In this document: piece by piece, positions 25,535 to 34,077 of the stretch
Position numbering within the stretch: the stretch's first letter is position 1
Layout of the letters: each line of letters opens with the position of its first letter
Source: Chryseosolibacter sp964551035
GTDB lineage: Bacteria > Bacteroidota > Bacteroidia > Cytophagales > Cyclobacteriaceae
Direction of reading: 5' to 3'
Assembly: GCA_964551035.1 (NCBI GenBank)
Contig: CAZKBK010000003.1
Location: forward strand, 62,001-126,000
DNA: 64,000 nucleotides
Program-made: the position numbers and the translations under genes
The notes under the pieces: model-generated
Told to the model about the DNA's origin: nothing
What the model saw: the letters and a program-made list of their open reading frames with translations, nothing else
Databases searched by the model: none

Positions 25535-26119
25535 TCACTTCCGTTTGGCCAGCCTCGCCCGGATCTTGCTCAAAAACTCCGGCGTAATGCCCAGGTAGGA
25601 GGCAATGTTATGCTGCGGCACGCATTCGGGAATAAGGGGATATTTCGAAATAAAGCGGAGGTAGCGCGCCTCGGCATTGGAACTCAGGTTGTCGATCAAT
25701 CGCTGCTGGCTGGACACCAGCGCATTTTCAATCAGCACCCGAAACATCCGTTCGAACTTGGGGATTTCGGCAAACAGGCGTTCACGGTGCTCATGCGACA
25801 AGAGCAGCACCTTTGAATCAGCCACAGTCTGTATGTTGAGCACGGCAGGTTTTTGGGAAAGAAAACTGTACATGTCGGCAATCCACCAGTCGGCCAATGC
25901 AAAACTTAAAATGTGTTCATTCCCTTCGTCGTCGACGGTAAAGCTCTTTAATGCCCCTTCCAACACAAACGTTGAATATTTGCACACTTCTCCCGCCCGA
26001 AGGTGAAACATCTTCCTACGCAGCGTGCGGGGTTCAAGCATCGAAAGAAAGCGGGACGCTTCCTCCGGACGCAGGTCGATATGCCTGCCAACATTCCGAA
26101 GAATGGGATCAGTTTCCAT
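25535..26119 (-). CDS. Crp/Fnr-family transcription regulator
   Basis: 194 residues. A cyclic-nucleotide-binding-type beta-barrel (about 15-125; LRAGEVCKYSTFVLEGALKSF, ADWWIADMYSFLSQKP) joins a dimer helix and a short C-terminal helix-turn-helix (PQHNIASYLGITPEFLSKIRARL). It lacks the Cys ligands of Fnr. These small Bacteroidota Crp-like proteins usually regulate a neighbouring gene. It is divergent from yceI and 85 bases upstream of the MhqO-like gene, so either or both could be targets. Confidence 0.88.
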   Translation of the reverse strand: METDPILRNVGRHIDLRPEEASRFLSMLEPRTLRRKMFHLRAGEVCKYSTFVLEGALKSFTVDDEGNEHILSFALADWWIADMYSFLSQKPAVLNIQTVADSKVLLLSHEHRERLFAEIPKFERMFRVLIENALVSSQQRLIDNLSSNAEARYLRFISKYPLIPECVPQHNIASYLGITPEFLSKIRARLAKRK

Positions 26120-26178
26120 AGCGGGTAAAACTAGCGAAAAAAGGGCGGAAAAATTGATAAGCTGCGACGCTTAGCCTT

Positions 26179-26213
26179 GAAACCCATGCGGGCAACAGTC
26201 GGGCCAGGGTTTC
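26179..26213. promoter_or_regulatory. Inverted repeat in the crp-like/yceI divergent region
   Basis: GAAACCC (26179-26185) and GGGTTTC (26207-26213) are perfectly inverted with a 21-base spacer, between the two divergent start codons. It could be a binding site for the adjacent regulator or a chance hairpin. Confidence 0.3.
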
Positions 26214-26253
26214 TTTCTTAACCTAGTTCAATGCATGCGCCTGACGGCACAAT

Positions 26254-26261
26254 TACTTTTG
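26254..26261 (+). promoter_or_regulatory. Candidate -7 box for yceI
   Basis: TACTTTTG matches TAnnTTTG exactly, 36 bases before the yceI ATG at 26298. No convincing -33 element is present, which would suit activator control. Confidence 0.45.
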
Positions 26262-26297
26262 TATTGTCAATTAACAAACAAAACAAGAAACACAACG

Positions 26298-26846
26298 ATG
26301 GAAACAGCAACAAAAACCAAATGGAACCTCGACACCGCACACAGCGAAATCGGGTTCAAGGTAAAACACATGATGATTTCAAACGTATCGGGGTCGTTTG
26401 ACACCTTCGACGTGAACGTAGAAACCGATGGAAACGATTTTGAATCGGCAAAAGTCGACTTTACCGCCGATATCAACAGTATTTCTACCGGTAGTGCCGA
26501 TCGCGACGCTCACCTGAAGAGCGCGGACTTTTTCGACGCGGCGACCCATCCGCAGTTGACGTTCCGGTCACTCCGAATGGAAAAAAAGGATGAAGGCACA
26601 TATGAACTTTCCGGCGATCTCACCATCCGGGGTGTGACCAGACCGATGACGTTCCAGGTCGAATTCGGCGGCGTGGGCAAAGATCCCTGGGGGAATGAAA
26701 AAGCTGGCTTCACGTTGTCCGGAAAGGTCAACCGCACCGACTTCGGTCTCAACTGGAACGCGGCGCTTGAAACCGGCGGCGTGCTGGTCAGCGACGAGGT
26801 CAAGCTGTTTGGAGAGCTTGAACTGGCGAAAGAAACGAAGCGCTGA
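26298..26846 (+). CDS. YceI-family protein
   Basis: 182 residues with the complete YceI lipocalin-like barrel: WNLDTAHSEIGFKVKHMMISNVSGSF at the start, VDFTADINSISTGSADRDAHLKSADFFDAATHPQLTF in the middle, LTIRGVTRPMTF and a final SDEVKLFGELEL. YceI proteins bind polyisoprenoid lipids such as isoprenyl quinones and are induced by base or oxidative stress. This copy has no signal peptide, so it is probably cytosolic. ATG 26298 begins the conserved domain. A Crp-like regulator is divergent. A heptamer array starts at its stop codon. Confidence 0.88.
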   Translation: METATKTKWNLDTAHSEIGFKVKHMMISNVSGSFDTFDVNVETDGNDFESAKVDFTADINSISTGSADRDAHLKSADFFDAATHPQLTFRSLRMEKKDEGTYELSGDLTIRGVTRPMTFQVEFGGVGKDPWGNEKAGFTLSGKVNRTDFGLNWNAALETGGVLVSDEVKLFGELELAKETKR

Positions 26847-26848
26847 GC

Positions 26849-26939
26849 TAAGAGCTAAGAGCAAAGAGCAAAAAGCGGAGAGCGGAGAGCAAAGAGCAAA
26901 GAGCAAAAAGCGGAGAGCGGAGAGCGGAGAGCGAAGCGC
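26849..26939 (+). repeat. Heptamer tandem array, 13 copies (NNAGAGC)
   Basis: Thirteen 7-base units of the form NNAGAGC (for example TAAGAGC, AAAGAGC, GGAGAGC) begin three bases after the yceI stop and end 53 bases before the next gene. Blocks of five units recur inside. The same unit forms the array at 44594-44712. Confidence 0.9.
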
Positions 26940-26992
26940 GGAACCAACGGTTGGGCGGGGTGTTTGACTTACGGAACGTAGATTTGGAAAAA

Positions 26993-28054
26993 ATGGAACT
27001 GGGACTTTACACGTTTGCGGACATGGATCCTGCGGCGGGCCGCAACGCCGCCACGCATCAGCGAATCAAGGATCTTCTTGAAGAGATCGTGCTCGCAGAT
27101 CAAGTGGGCCTTGACGTTTTCGGGATCGGTGAACACCATCGTCCCGACTACGCCGTCTCGGCACCGGCCGTTGTCCTTGCCGCCGCAGCCGTAAAGACCA
27201 GGAATATTAAACTCACCAGCGCGGTCTCGGTACTCAGTTCAGACGACCCTGTCAGGGTATTTCAACAATTTGCAACCGTCGACCAACTCTCCGGCGGTCG
27301 CGCAGAGATCATGGCGGGGCGTGGATCCTTTGTCGAGTCCTTTCCCCTGTTCGGTTACAACCTCAAGGACTACGACGCTTTGTTTAGCGAGAAACTGGAA
27401 CTCCTGCTGCAACTGAACAGAGGTGAGCGCGTTGATTGGGTGGGAAAACACCGGCCATCGATCGATGGTCGCGGCGTTTATCCCCGCCCCTACCGGAAGC
27501 AATTGCCCATATGGGTTGCGGTCGGAGGAACGCCTGAGTCGGCAATCAGGGCCGCAACCCTTAAGCTTCCGATGGCGCTCGCCATCATTGGCGGGCTCCC
27601 GGAGCGCTTTGTGCCGTTTGTCGACCTTTACAGAGAGACTGCCCGCGACGCTGGTGTGCAGCATCTTCAACTCGGAGTCAATTCACATGTTTATGTCGGT
27701 GAAACCTCGCAGCAAGCGGGTGACGATTTTTTCGGCGCGTATGCCATCATGATGAATCGCATCGGGCGCGAACGTGGATGGTCTCCTGTCACCCGTGAAC
27801 AGTTCGACATGATGCGGTTACCGAAGGGATCACTCGTCGTAGGCAGCCCCAGCGAGGTTGTTGACAAGATCCTTTATGAACATGAGCTCTTCGGCAACAC
27901 GCGATTTCTTGCCCAGATGAGCATGGGCACCATGCCACATGACAAGATCCTTAAATCCATCGAACGCTTCGGAACGGAGGTCGCTCCGGCCGTAAGAAAG
28001 GCGGTCACCGCCGGCAGGGAGAAAAATGTCCTCCGGAAGGAAAGCTTCAAGTAG
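26993..28054 (+). CDS. LLM-class flavin-dependent oxidoreductase
   Basis: 353 residues, a luciferase-like TIM barrel. MELGLYTFADMDP opens the first strand; FGIGEHHRPDYAVSAP, TSAVSVLSSDDPVRVFQQFATVDQLSGGRAE, GRGSFVESFPLFG and LPIWVAVGGTPES are typical of the group that reduces or oxygenates substrates with FMN/F420-type flavin. Many members are called alkanal monooxygenase-like. The substrate is unknown. The upstream TTG at 26951 lies at the edge of the heptamer array; ATG 26993 starts the conserved sequence. Confidence 0.85.
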   Translation: MELGLYTFADMDPAAGRNAATHQRIKDLLEEIVLADQVGLDVFGIGEHHRPDYAVSAPAVVLAAAAVKTRNIKLTSAVSVLSSDDPVRVFQQFATVDQLSGGRAEIMAGRGSFVESFPLFGYNLKDYDALFSEKLELLLQLNRGERVDWVGKHRPSIDGRGVYPRPYRKQLPIWVAVGGTPESAIRAATLKLPMALAIIGGLPERFVPFVDLYRETARDAGVQHLQLGVNSHVYVGETSQQAGDDFFGAYAIMMNRIGRERGWSPVTREQFDMMRLPKGSLVVGSPSEVVDKILYEHELFGNTRFLAQMSMGTMPHDKILKSIERFGTEVAPAVRKAVTAGREKNVLRKESFK

Positions 28055-28067
28055 GTAGCGAATGCGA

Positions 28068-28319
28068 TCAGGCCGGGGTTCCCTGGTGTGGACGATCTTC
28101 ACGGATTGACAAGCGCTGTGCAAGACAGTCATGCGCGAAGGCGAAAACTGCCCGCAGCGATTCGTGTGTCAGTCGCGGATAATTACGAAGTATCTCCGCT
28201 TCAGTCCAGCCCTGGGCAAACATCGACAGGATCCGGCCGACGGAAATACGCGTGCCTTTGACAACGTGCTTCCCGAATAAAACCTCGTTGTCTGTAATGA
28301 TGTATTCTGACCAATTCAT
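28068..28319 (-). CDS. DUF433 protein (antitoxin-like, orphan)
   Basis: 83 residues. EYIITDNEVLFGKHVVKGTRISVGRILSMFAQGWTEAEILRNYPRLT matches DUF433, a small helix-turn-helix-type domain found in VapB-type antitoxins usually followed by a DUF5615 toxin. No toxin gene follows; the next gene is on the other strand. Its start is 15 bases after the stop of the GH13 gene, so it may be the last gene of that operon. Either an orphan antitoxin or a small regulator. Confidence 0.7.
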   Translation of the reverse strand: MNWSEYIITDNEVLFGKHVVKGTRISVGRILSMFAQGWTEAEILRNYPRLTHESLRAVFAFAHDCLAQRLSIREDRPHQGTPA

Positions 28320-28334
28320 ACTGATATTTCTATT

Positions 28335-29873
28335 TCAGTAAGTACGTATAACACTCACGTCGAAAGGCGGTAACTCGAGAACCATATCACCTTGTGATGG
28401 GCGAACGGTTCCTTCACCCAGAAGCGGTTCCACGCGACCCGTCTCGTTCCGAAGCGTAACGCGCTGCGCCTCTTCCGAGAGATTCACGACCACAAGCACC
28501 CGCTCATCATCGTTAAATCGCAGGAATGAAAACACACTTTCATTAGCGTTCGGGACCAACTGGTATGCGCCCGCGGCCAGCGCGCCGTGCGCGGCCCTGA
28601 GATCGATAAGCTTCCGGTAGTAGTTCAGCAAGGAATTGGGATCGCCGTGCTGTTCCTCAACCGAAATTCCATCATTTGGCTTCACATTGGAATTTTTCCA
28701 CCATTCGCCGGAACCCTCGTACCAGAAACACATGCCCTCGCCATGCCCGGACCGGTACCATTCGAATGCTTCGCGAATAGGGATATCGTTTCCGTCCGTC
28801 ATACCTTTGAGCTGCTCACCGGGCATCCCGAGTTCCTGTCCATAGTAGATCAGTGGTACGCCGCCGATCAGGATGGAAAGCGCGGCACCAGCTTTCATTT
28901 TCGGGATTGACCGTCCTACCCCCGATGCAAAACGTTTCGTGTCATGGTTTTCGATAAATATGATCTGGTCTTTGCCTTTCGGACGGTAACGCAACGTGCT
29001 GTCGGCCGCGGCGATGATTCGTGCTTTGTCGAACGATTCGATGGCAAACTTCAGCCTGAAGGCGAAAACGCGATCCACGCCGGCCTGTTGAAAATACGCA
29101 TATCCGAATGATCCCCAGTTCGCCTGTTCGGCGATAATCTTTACATGAGGATTGATCTGCTTCAAGTCGCTGAGCACGGGTGTCCAGAACGTTTCAAACA
29201 AGTTCGTAAGCTTCCCCGCGTTGTCGAGATCGTCCATCATATGATCCAGGCGAAAACCATCCACACCATCATCGAAGACACCATCGCTATTCGGATCGAT
29301 CCAGAATGCCAGCAGGTCGCGTGTGTACGTCCTCACGCGAGGTTCATTCATGTTGACCACCGCGATCTTGTGTTTTGTACCGTCGTGTATCGTAAATTCC
29401 TCCACGCCCCAAAAGTACCAGGGCTTTTCCTTGGCGTCGTCGTCGTAGTACACGTACCGGGCAAATTCGGATGAAGGATTCCCGAAAGATTCGGCAAACC
29501 ACGGATGCGCTCCGGTGACATATTGCATCTCCACATCCTGGTATATCTTCATCCCGCGCCGGTGAATGGCTTTGACCAGGCTCAGGTACTCATCCATATC
29601 CCCGAACTCTTTGTCGATCTTTTCAAAATCGGTAGCGAAGTAGTTGTGATAGAAGGCCGATTGATAGAGGGGCATCAACAAGATGGAGGTAACACCCAGG
29701 TCCTGGAGGTAGTCCAGTTTTTGTTCCATACCCCGTAGATCTCCGTGGCCGTCGCCATTGCTGTCAAAAAAGCTGCGCTGAAAGACGTGATAGATCACCT
29801 CGGGCTTTTGTGCCAACCCCTGAATAAAAGTCAGCAGTGTCAGGCTCAGGAAAAAAATGCGCATCATCTTCAT
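28335..29873 (-). CDS. GH13 alpha-amylase family enzyme (exported)
   Basis: 512 residues with a signal peptide (1-21). The TIM barrel shows the catalytic triad: nucleophile Asp210 (DGFRLDHMMDD), acid/base Glu249 (IIAEQANW) and Asp311 (IENHDTKR). The first conserved region reads IYQDVEMQYVTGAHPW and lacks the usual Asn-His, so the -1 subsite may differ from standard amylases. A beta-sandwich C domain ends the protein. It hydrolyses or transfers alpha-glucosidic bonds in the periplasm or outside. Its ATG overlaps the previous stop (ATGA), so it is coupled to the GH127-like gene. Confidence 0.85.
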   Translation of the reverse strand: MKMMRIFFLSLTLLTFIQGLAQKPEVIYHVFQRSFFDSNGDGHGDLRGMEQKLDYLQDLGVTSILLMPLYQSAFYHNYFATDFEKIDKEFGDMDEYLSLVKAIHRRGMKIYQDVEMQYVTGAHPWFAESFGNPSSEFARYVYYDDDAKEKPWYFWGVEEFTIHDGTKHKIAVVNMNEPRVRTYTRDLLAFWIDPNSDGVFDDGVDGFRLDHMMDDLDNAGKLTNLFETFWTPVLSDLKQINPHVKIIAEQANWGSFGYAYFQQAGVDRVFAFRLKFAIESFDKARIIAAADSTLRYRPKGKDQIIFIENHDTKRFASGVGRSIPKMKAGAALSILIGGVPLIYYGQELGMPGEQLKGMTDGNDIPIREAFEWYRSGHGEGMCFWYEGSGEWWKNSNVKPNDGISVEEQHGDPNSLLNYYRKLIDLRAAHGALAAGAYQLVPNANESVFSFLRFNDDERVLVVVNLSEEAQRVTLRNETGRVEPLLGEGTVRPSQGDMVLELPPFDVSVIRTY

Positions 29874-31828
29874 TGCTTCTTGAATGTAACTTGTCGCAAT
29901 ATGGTCTCACCGACCGGAACCAGTTCGATTTTCCCGACTTTTCCGGAGACGGTGTTCAGTGCCTCCATCACGAATGCCGGTTCCCGCCGTCCTTTCTTTA
30001 CCGGCGCATCGCCTGTATAAGCGTAGATCGTCAACTGCCGGGGCACGTATTTCAGGTCGGAAAATCCCGGCAACGGAAAGGATTTCGTTTTAAACTCCTC
30101 CGCTTTTTTGGGATGCGCCAGTACAAGGGCGCCATAGGTAAAATAATATTCGCCGTTGACGTCGCGCCGGGTAACCACTTTCGGGTGAAAGGTAATCGTA
30201 ACAGATTCAACACCCGTCCACGTTTTTTCGATCACAATGAATCCATCCTCCTCGCGGTAGGATTCGCTTACAGAAAACCGTGAAGCCCACAGCGGCTTGC
30301 GCACCCACAAGGCGAATTGTTGTCCCTCGGCGCGAACATCGAACGTAACTTCATTTCCGAAGGGGTACGATGTCCGTTCAACGATCTCCACTTTTTTGTT
30401 GTCGATCACGGCTGACATCTCAGACGGTCCCAGCAGCGAGGCTACAAGCCCATCCTCCTTTCGCATCCACATGTGGGCCGTATAATAGGGCGCGATCCGC
30501 CCCGCGTTGGGCACACAACACACGGCGGCATCCTGATGGACCGGAGAATACTTGTACCGGGTTTGATGGGCGACGGTACTGTCGCCATTCAATCCGCCGG
30601 TCATGTAGTATGAATTGTCCGATTTCAGGTAAGCGATGCAAGAGGCCTCCGGATGACGGGCACCCTGGGCGGCGTTGAAGAAAAGCTTTTCAATGCGATC
30701 GCCGTAGCTGAAATCGCCCGACTTGATCAGAAGCTCGGCGTAGCTGTGAAGCAGTTCATGAAGCGAGCAATATTCATAGCCCCGCAGGGTCGCGTCCGCC
30801 GGACGACCACCAATCCACTCATCGCCGACAGGCCCACCGGTTGCCGTGATCTCCTTGTCGATCTTCGCAAGGAACCGGTCAAGCGCGTCGCCCAGCTGCG
30901 CATTGCCCGAAATGTAGTACGCCGCCGCGACGGCGCGCAAGTGCTCATAGGTATGCACGCCGTGGCCCTGCAACATCCGGGAGGTGTCCATTAATTTCCG
31001 GAACTGCGCATCCTCATTTAAGGCCTGTTCCGAAAAATCGCGATAGCAAAACAAGGCATAGTCAAGATAAGCCTCGTTTTTCGTAAGGCGATAAAGTTGT
31101 TCCAACACATCCGTGAACATGAGGCCATGCGAGAGGCCTCCGACATTCGGATTCTTAGAATAAAACGGATGTGACGCGTAGGCCGGATAGTTTACCATCA
31201 CGTTCTCAACCGCGCGTTCGATCGCCTGCAGCAAGTCGGCGTCGCCGGTGTACACGTACCATGCGAGCAGTCCCCGCAACAGTGTTGCCTTCGCCCACAG
31301 TTCACCATTCTCATTGTCGAAATGATATCGCAGCGCTTCATCATAGATGCCGAGGTAGCCGTCTTCATCCTGGGTGGAAAGGATGTACGCCACGTATTTC
31401 GCAATCCTTTCCAAATCGGGTTTGCTCCCGGTAAGAACGGCGCTCCGGATGTAGCCATCCCACCAATTGCTCTGGGTCTCGCTGTTCCACCAGAGAAATT
31501 GCACCTGCCAGTCGCCCGCTTCGCCCAGAGCGCCTACATCCTTGGACTTCACATCCTTTGACAGACGCTCGCTGCCATAAATGTCATCTTCGACCACCAG
31601 GTCGGGTACGAGCTGGTCGAGGTGCCCGGTGAAGCCATCGAGGTTCTCAAGGATTTGCTCCCGCAGCCATCCGGTTGGGCGCACATCACCGAACGGCAGT
31701 GGCTGCAGGGCATCCGGAATCCGTTCCACCTTTTCATATGGAGCAGGTTGGGCCCAAAGGGAACCCACGGCTGATACGCCGACAAGCGTCAACACAAGGC
31801 AAATCCTAAACGGTAACCTTCCGAACAT
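29870..31828 (-). CDS. DUF1680/GH127-like glycoside hydrolase (exported)
   Basis: 652 residues with a signal peptide (about 1-27). An (alpha/alpha)6 barrel is followed by beta domains. Family traits: LSHGLMFTDVLEQLYRLT, GHGVHTYEHLRAVAAAYY, the Glu-rich GYEYCSLHELLHSYAELL and the CC motif AAVCCVPNAGRIAPYY, where Cys residues bind zinc or act as nucleophile in beta-L-arabinofuranosidases (GH127/GH146). Activity on beta-L-arabinofuranosides is likely but DUF1680 also covers other specificities. A TTG at 31837 precedes ATG 31828; either way it overlaps the transporter gene and is translated from the same operon. Confidence 0.82.
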   Translation of the reverse strand: MFGRLPFRICLVLTLVGVSAVGSLWAQPAPYEKVERIPDALQPLPFGDVRPTGWLREQILENLDGFTGHLDQLVPDLVVEDDIYGSERLSKDVKSKDVGALGEAGDWQVQFLWWNSETQSNWWDGYIRSAVLTGSKPDLERIAKYVAYILSTQDEDGYLGIYDEALRYHFDNENGELWAKATLLRGLLAWYVYTGDADLLQAIERAVENVMVNYPAYASHPFYSKNPNVGGLSHGLMFTDVLEQLYRLTKNEAYLDYALFCYRDFSEQALNEDAQFRKLMDTSRMLQGHGVHTYEHLRAVAAAYYISGNAQLGDALDRFLAKIDKEITATGGPVGDEWIGGRPADATLRGYEYCSLHELLHSYAELLIKSGDFSYGDRIEKLFFNAAQGARHPEASCIAYLKSDNSYYMTGGLNGDSTVAHQTRYKYSPVHQDAAVCCVPNAGRIAPYYTAHMWMRKEDGLVASLLGPSEMSAVIDNKKVEIVERTSYPFGNEVTFDVRAEGQQFALWVRKPLWASRFSVSESYREEDGFIVIEKTWTGVESVTITFHPKVVTRRDVNGEYYFTYGALVLAHPKKAEEFKTKSFPLPGFSDLKYVPRQLTIYAYTGDAPVKKGRREPAFVMEALNTVSGKVGKIELVPVGETILRQVTFKKQ

Positions 31829-33218
31829 CTCTTTCAATCATTTGCTTTTTTATCATCCGGGTCTCCCACAATTCATCCATTTCCTCAAGCGTCTTGTGCT
31901 TTGTTTCCGGTACAAAGCGGCGCAGGAACAGCAACGACAGGATGCACAGACCGGCAAATACCAGGAATGGGAAGGCGCCGTGAAATCTTTGATTAAGGAA
32001 CGCGTTGCCCGTCATGACGGGGAACAGTTGTGAAACGCCGAAATTGGCAACCCATTGAACGAACACGGCAATGGAGAGCGCCAGGCCGCGCACCTGGTTG
32101 GGAAAGATCTCGGCAAGGAGCACCCACACCACCGGGCCCCAGGATACGGAGAATGAGGCCATGAATAAGATCAGGAACGGAAGCAGCCATGTGCCGGCAA
32201 CCTGAAAATAGGCCGCCAGACCAATGACCAGCAGAGAAAGGGACATCCCCGCGGAACCCAGATACAAAAGCGGTTTTCTCCCGGCCCGGTCGACGAGATA
32301 GATGGATACGATCGTAAACACAAGATTGGTCACGCCAAGAATGCTCGTCTGAAACAACGAAGCGTTCGCGTCGCTGCCAAACTGCTTAAAAATTTCGGGG
32401 GCATAGTAGATAATGGCATTTATACCGGTGACCTGCTGAAACACGGACAAGCCGATGCCAACAAAAAGCGCGTAGCGAATACCGCGACCAACCAGAAATT
32501 TCCAACTGACGGTCGTGTCGTTCTCCAGAGACTGCATGACATCCTGCTGAATCACCCGCGCCGTTGCCTTTGAATGTAGTTTTTCCAGGACGTCCAGCGC
32601 GCGTAGGTTATCACGTCGCATTAAAAGCCAGCGGGGACTTTCGGGAATGAAAGTCAGCAGCACCAGGTAAAGAATGGCCGGAATTGCCTCCGACGCGAAC
32701 ATCCAACGCCATCCGACCTCGAGGTTCCATTGGCTATCACCCTGAAGGGCGATGAAATAGTTGACAAAATAGACCACGACGATCCCAACGACGATCGCGA
32801 ATTGGTTGTAGGCCACAAGCGAACCGCGCTTTTCTGCGGGCGCCACTTCTGCAATGTACATGGGCACGACCATCGATGCGATGCCCACACCCACGCCGCC
32901 GACAATTCTGAACAGGACAAAAACCGTGAAGCTTTCGGGTATAGCCGTGCCGATGGCCGAAACGAGGAACAGCACGGCGGCGGTCATCATGCTGGCTTTT
33001 CTTCCCCATTGGCCGCTAACCGGGTCTGCCAGCAATGCGCCGGCAAAGCATCCGGCGAGCGCGCTGGAAATGGCCCACCCGGTCTCCCAACCGGACAAGG
33101 AAAACCATCCCGTCAGATTTCCAATGGCTCCGGAGATCACGGCGGTGTCATAGCCAAAAAGCAATCCGCCGAGAGAAGCGGCCAGCGTGATGAGGGTAAT
33201 TCTTTTTTTCGGGTTCAT
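31806..33218 (-). CDS. Sugar/H+ symporter of the MFS sugar-porter family
   Basis: 470 residues, 12 transmembrane helices. The signatures are GGLLFGYDTAVISGA, GQWGRKASM, RIVGGVGVGIASMVVPMYIAEVAPAEKRG, PESPRWLL, FQQVTGINAIIYYAPEIF, DRAGRKPLL and VPETKHKTLEEMDELW. These mark the XylE/GLUT-type porter that brings a monosaccharide in with H+. It gives the operon a SusCD-independent uptake step across the inner membrane. It starts two bases after the upstream isomerase gene. Confidence 0.92.
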   Translation of the reverse strand: MNPKKRITLITLAASLGGLLFGYDTAVISGAIGNLTGWFSLSGWETGWAISSALAGCFAGALLADPVSGQWGRKASMMTAAVLFLVSAIGTAIPESFTVFVLFRIVGGVGVGIASMVVPMYIAEVAPAEKRGSLVAYNQFAIVVGIVVVYFVNYFIALQGDSQWNLEVGWRWMFASEAIPAILYLVLLTFIPESPRWLLMRRDNLRALDVLEKLHSKATARVIQQDVMQSLENDTTVSWKFLVGRGIRYALFVGIGLSVFQQVTGINAIIYYAPEIFKQFGSDANASLFQTSILGVTNLVFTIVSIYLVDRAGRKPLLYLGSAGMSLSLLVIGLAAYFQVAGTWLLPFLILFMASFSVSWGPVVWVLLAEIFPNQVRGLALSIAVFVQWVANFGVSQLFPVMTGNAFLNQRFHGAFPFLVFAGLCILSLLFLRRFVPETKHKTLEEMDELWETRMIKKQMIERDVRKVTV

Positions 33219-33220
33219 TT

Positions 33221-34075
33221 TTACAATATGGTTTGAGGTTGATGTGCAAGGCGCGTCTTAAGCAGTTCTTTGATGCCCGCATTTATTTTCCACTGGTCGG
33301 CTACCGGCTCCTGAGTAAACGGATGTTGCGGCATGTACGGCGCCGGCCCAAATTCGGGGGTGATGGTCGCCAGCCGTGAATTGTTCCGATTCCTTTCCTC
33401 GATGATCATTCGCCACCAGCCAATAAATGCATCGACATGTCCCTGCCATTCGGGTGCAAAGGGATTATTGACCTGAGGGCCGTGTTCGTACCCCACGCGG
33501 GCATGAATGTGAACGACGTGCGGGATGATCCTTTTCAGGAGGTCCGCCTGATCTTCGAGCATGCTTTCCGACACCGTGCACCAATGCGAAAAATCGCCGA
33601 CAAGTTGCATTTGGGGAAACTTTTCAAGGTAAGGCGGGAGACCTGCGGCATGAAAGGTGAACCTGCCGCGATGCGTTTCGTGCAAGACCCGAACGCCGGT
33701 CTTTTCCGCCACGTGCATCGCCGCATCAATAATTCTGCAGTTTGCGTCAAAGTCGTAATAATCCTTGCCGGTGTGGGAATTGATAAAATCGGGTTCGAGG
33801 GACGCAAGGTGCCGCAACCGCCTCACCATCCTTTGTATATATTCATCGGGGTCCTCAACCGCAGGAGGCAGAACCTGCTGGGCGATAAATACAAAGTCCT
33901 TGTTTACTTCCGAGCGGATCAAGTTGAGTTTGAACCGGAAAAGATCAATGAAACCCTGGTCGGGGGGTAAATTGATCTCAATTCCATCGTAACCCCCGGC
34001 GACAACACGTTCCAGAAGGTCACATGGATTCAAATGTTCCTGACCCCATGCCGGGCATATGTAACGAATTTTCAT
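33221..34075 (-). CDS. Sugar phosphate isomerase/epimerase (xylose isomerase-like TIM barrel)
   Basis: 284 residues. MKIRYICPAWGQEHLNP starts the first strand; GGYDGIEINLPPDQGF, NSHTGKDYYDF, VLHETHRGRFTFHAA, LVGDFSHWC, VHIHARVGYEHGPQV and ATITPEFGPAPYM are the barrel strands, with metal-binding Glu/His positions (E in HETH, D in GDFSH, H in HIHAR, E in TPEFG). Such enzymes isomerise or epimerise keto-/aldo-sugars or their derivatives. The frame runs upstream to 34144, inside the PhyH gene; ATG 34075, two bases after that gene's stop, is the real start. Confidence 0.85.
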   Translation of the reverse strand: MKIRYICPAWGQEHLNPCDLLERVVAGGYDGIEINLPPDQGFIDLFRFKLNLIRSEVNKDFVFIAQQVLPPAVEDPDEYIQRMVRRLRHLASLEPDFINSHTGKDYYDFDANCRIIDAAMHVAEKTGVRVLHETHRGRFTFHAAGLPPYLEKFPQMQLVGDFSHWCTVSESMLEDQADLLKRIIPHVVHIHARVGYEHGPQVNNPFAPEWQGHVDAFIGWWRMIIEERNRNNSRLATITPEFGPAPYMPQHPFTQEPVADQWKINAGIKELLKTRLAHQPQTIL

Positions 34076-34077
34076 TT

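Noticed and set aside
23008..26846. Possibility that the Crp, dioxygenase, esterase and yceI group is an oxygen-sensing regulon
   Set aside because: The Crp-like protein has no Fnr-type cysteines, so an oxygen sensor reading is not supported.
26695..26967. 90-codon frame reading through the first heptamer array
   Set aside because: It overlaps yceI in another frame and consists mainly of the translated repeat; the array gives similar charged sequence in every frame.
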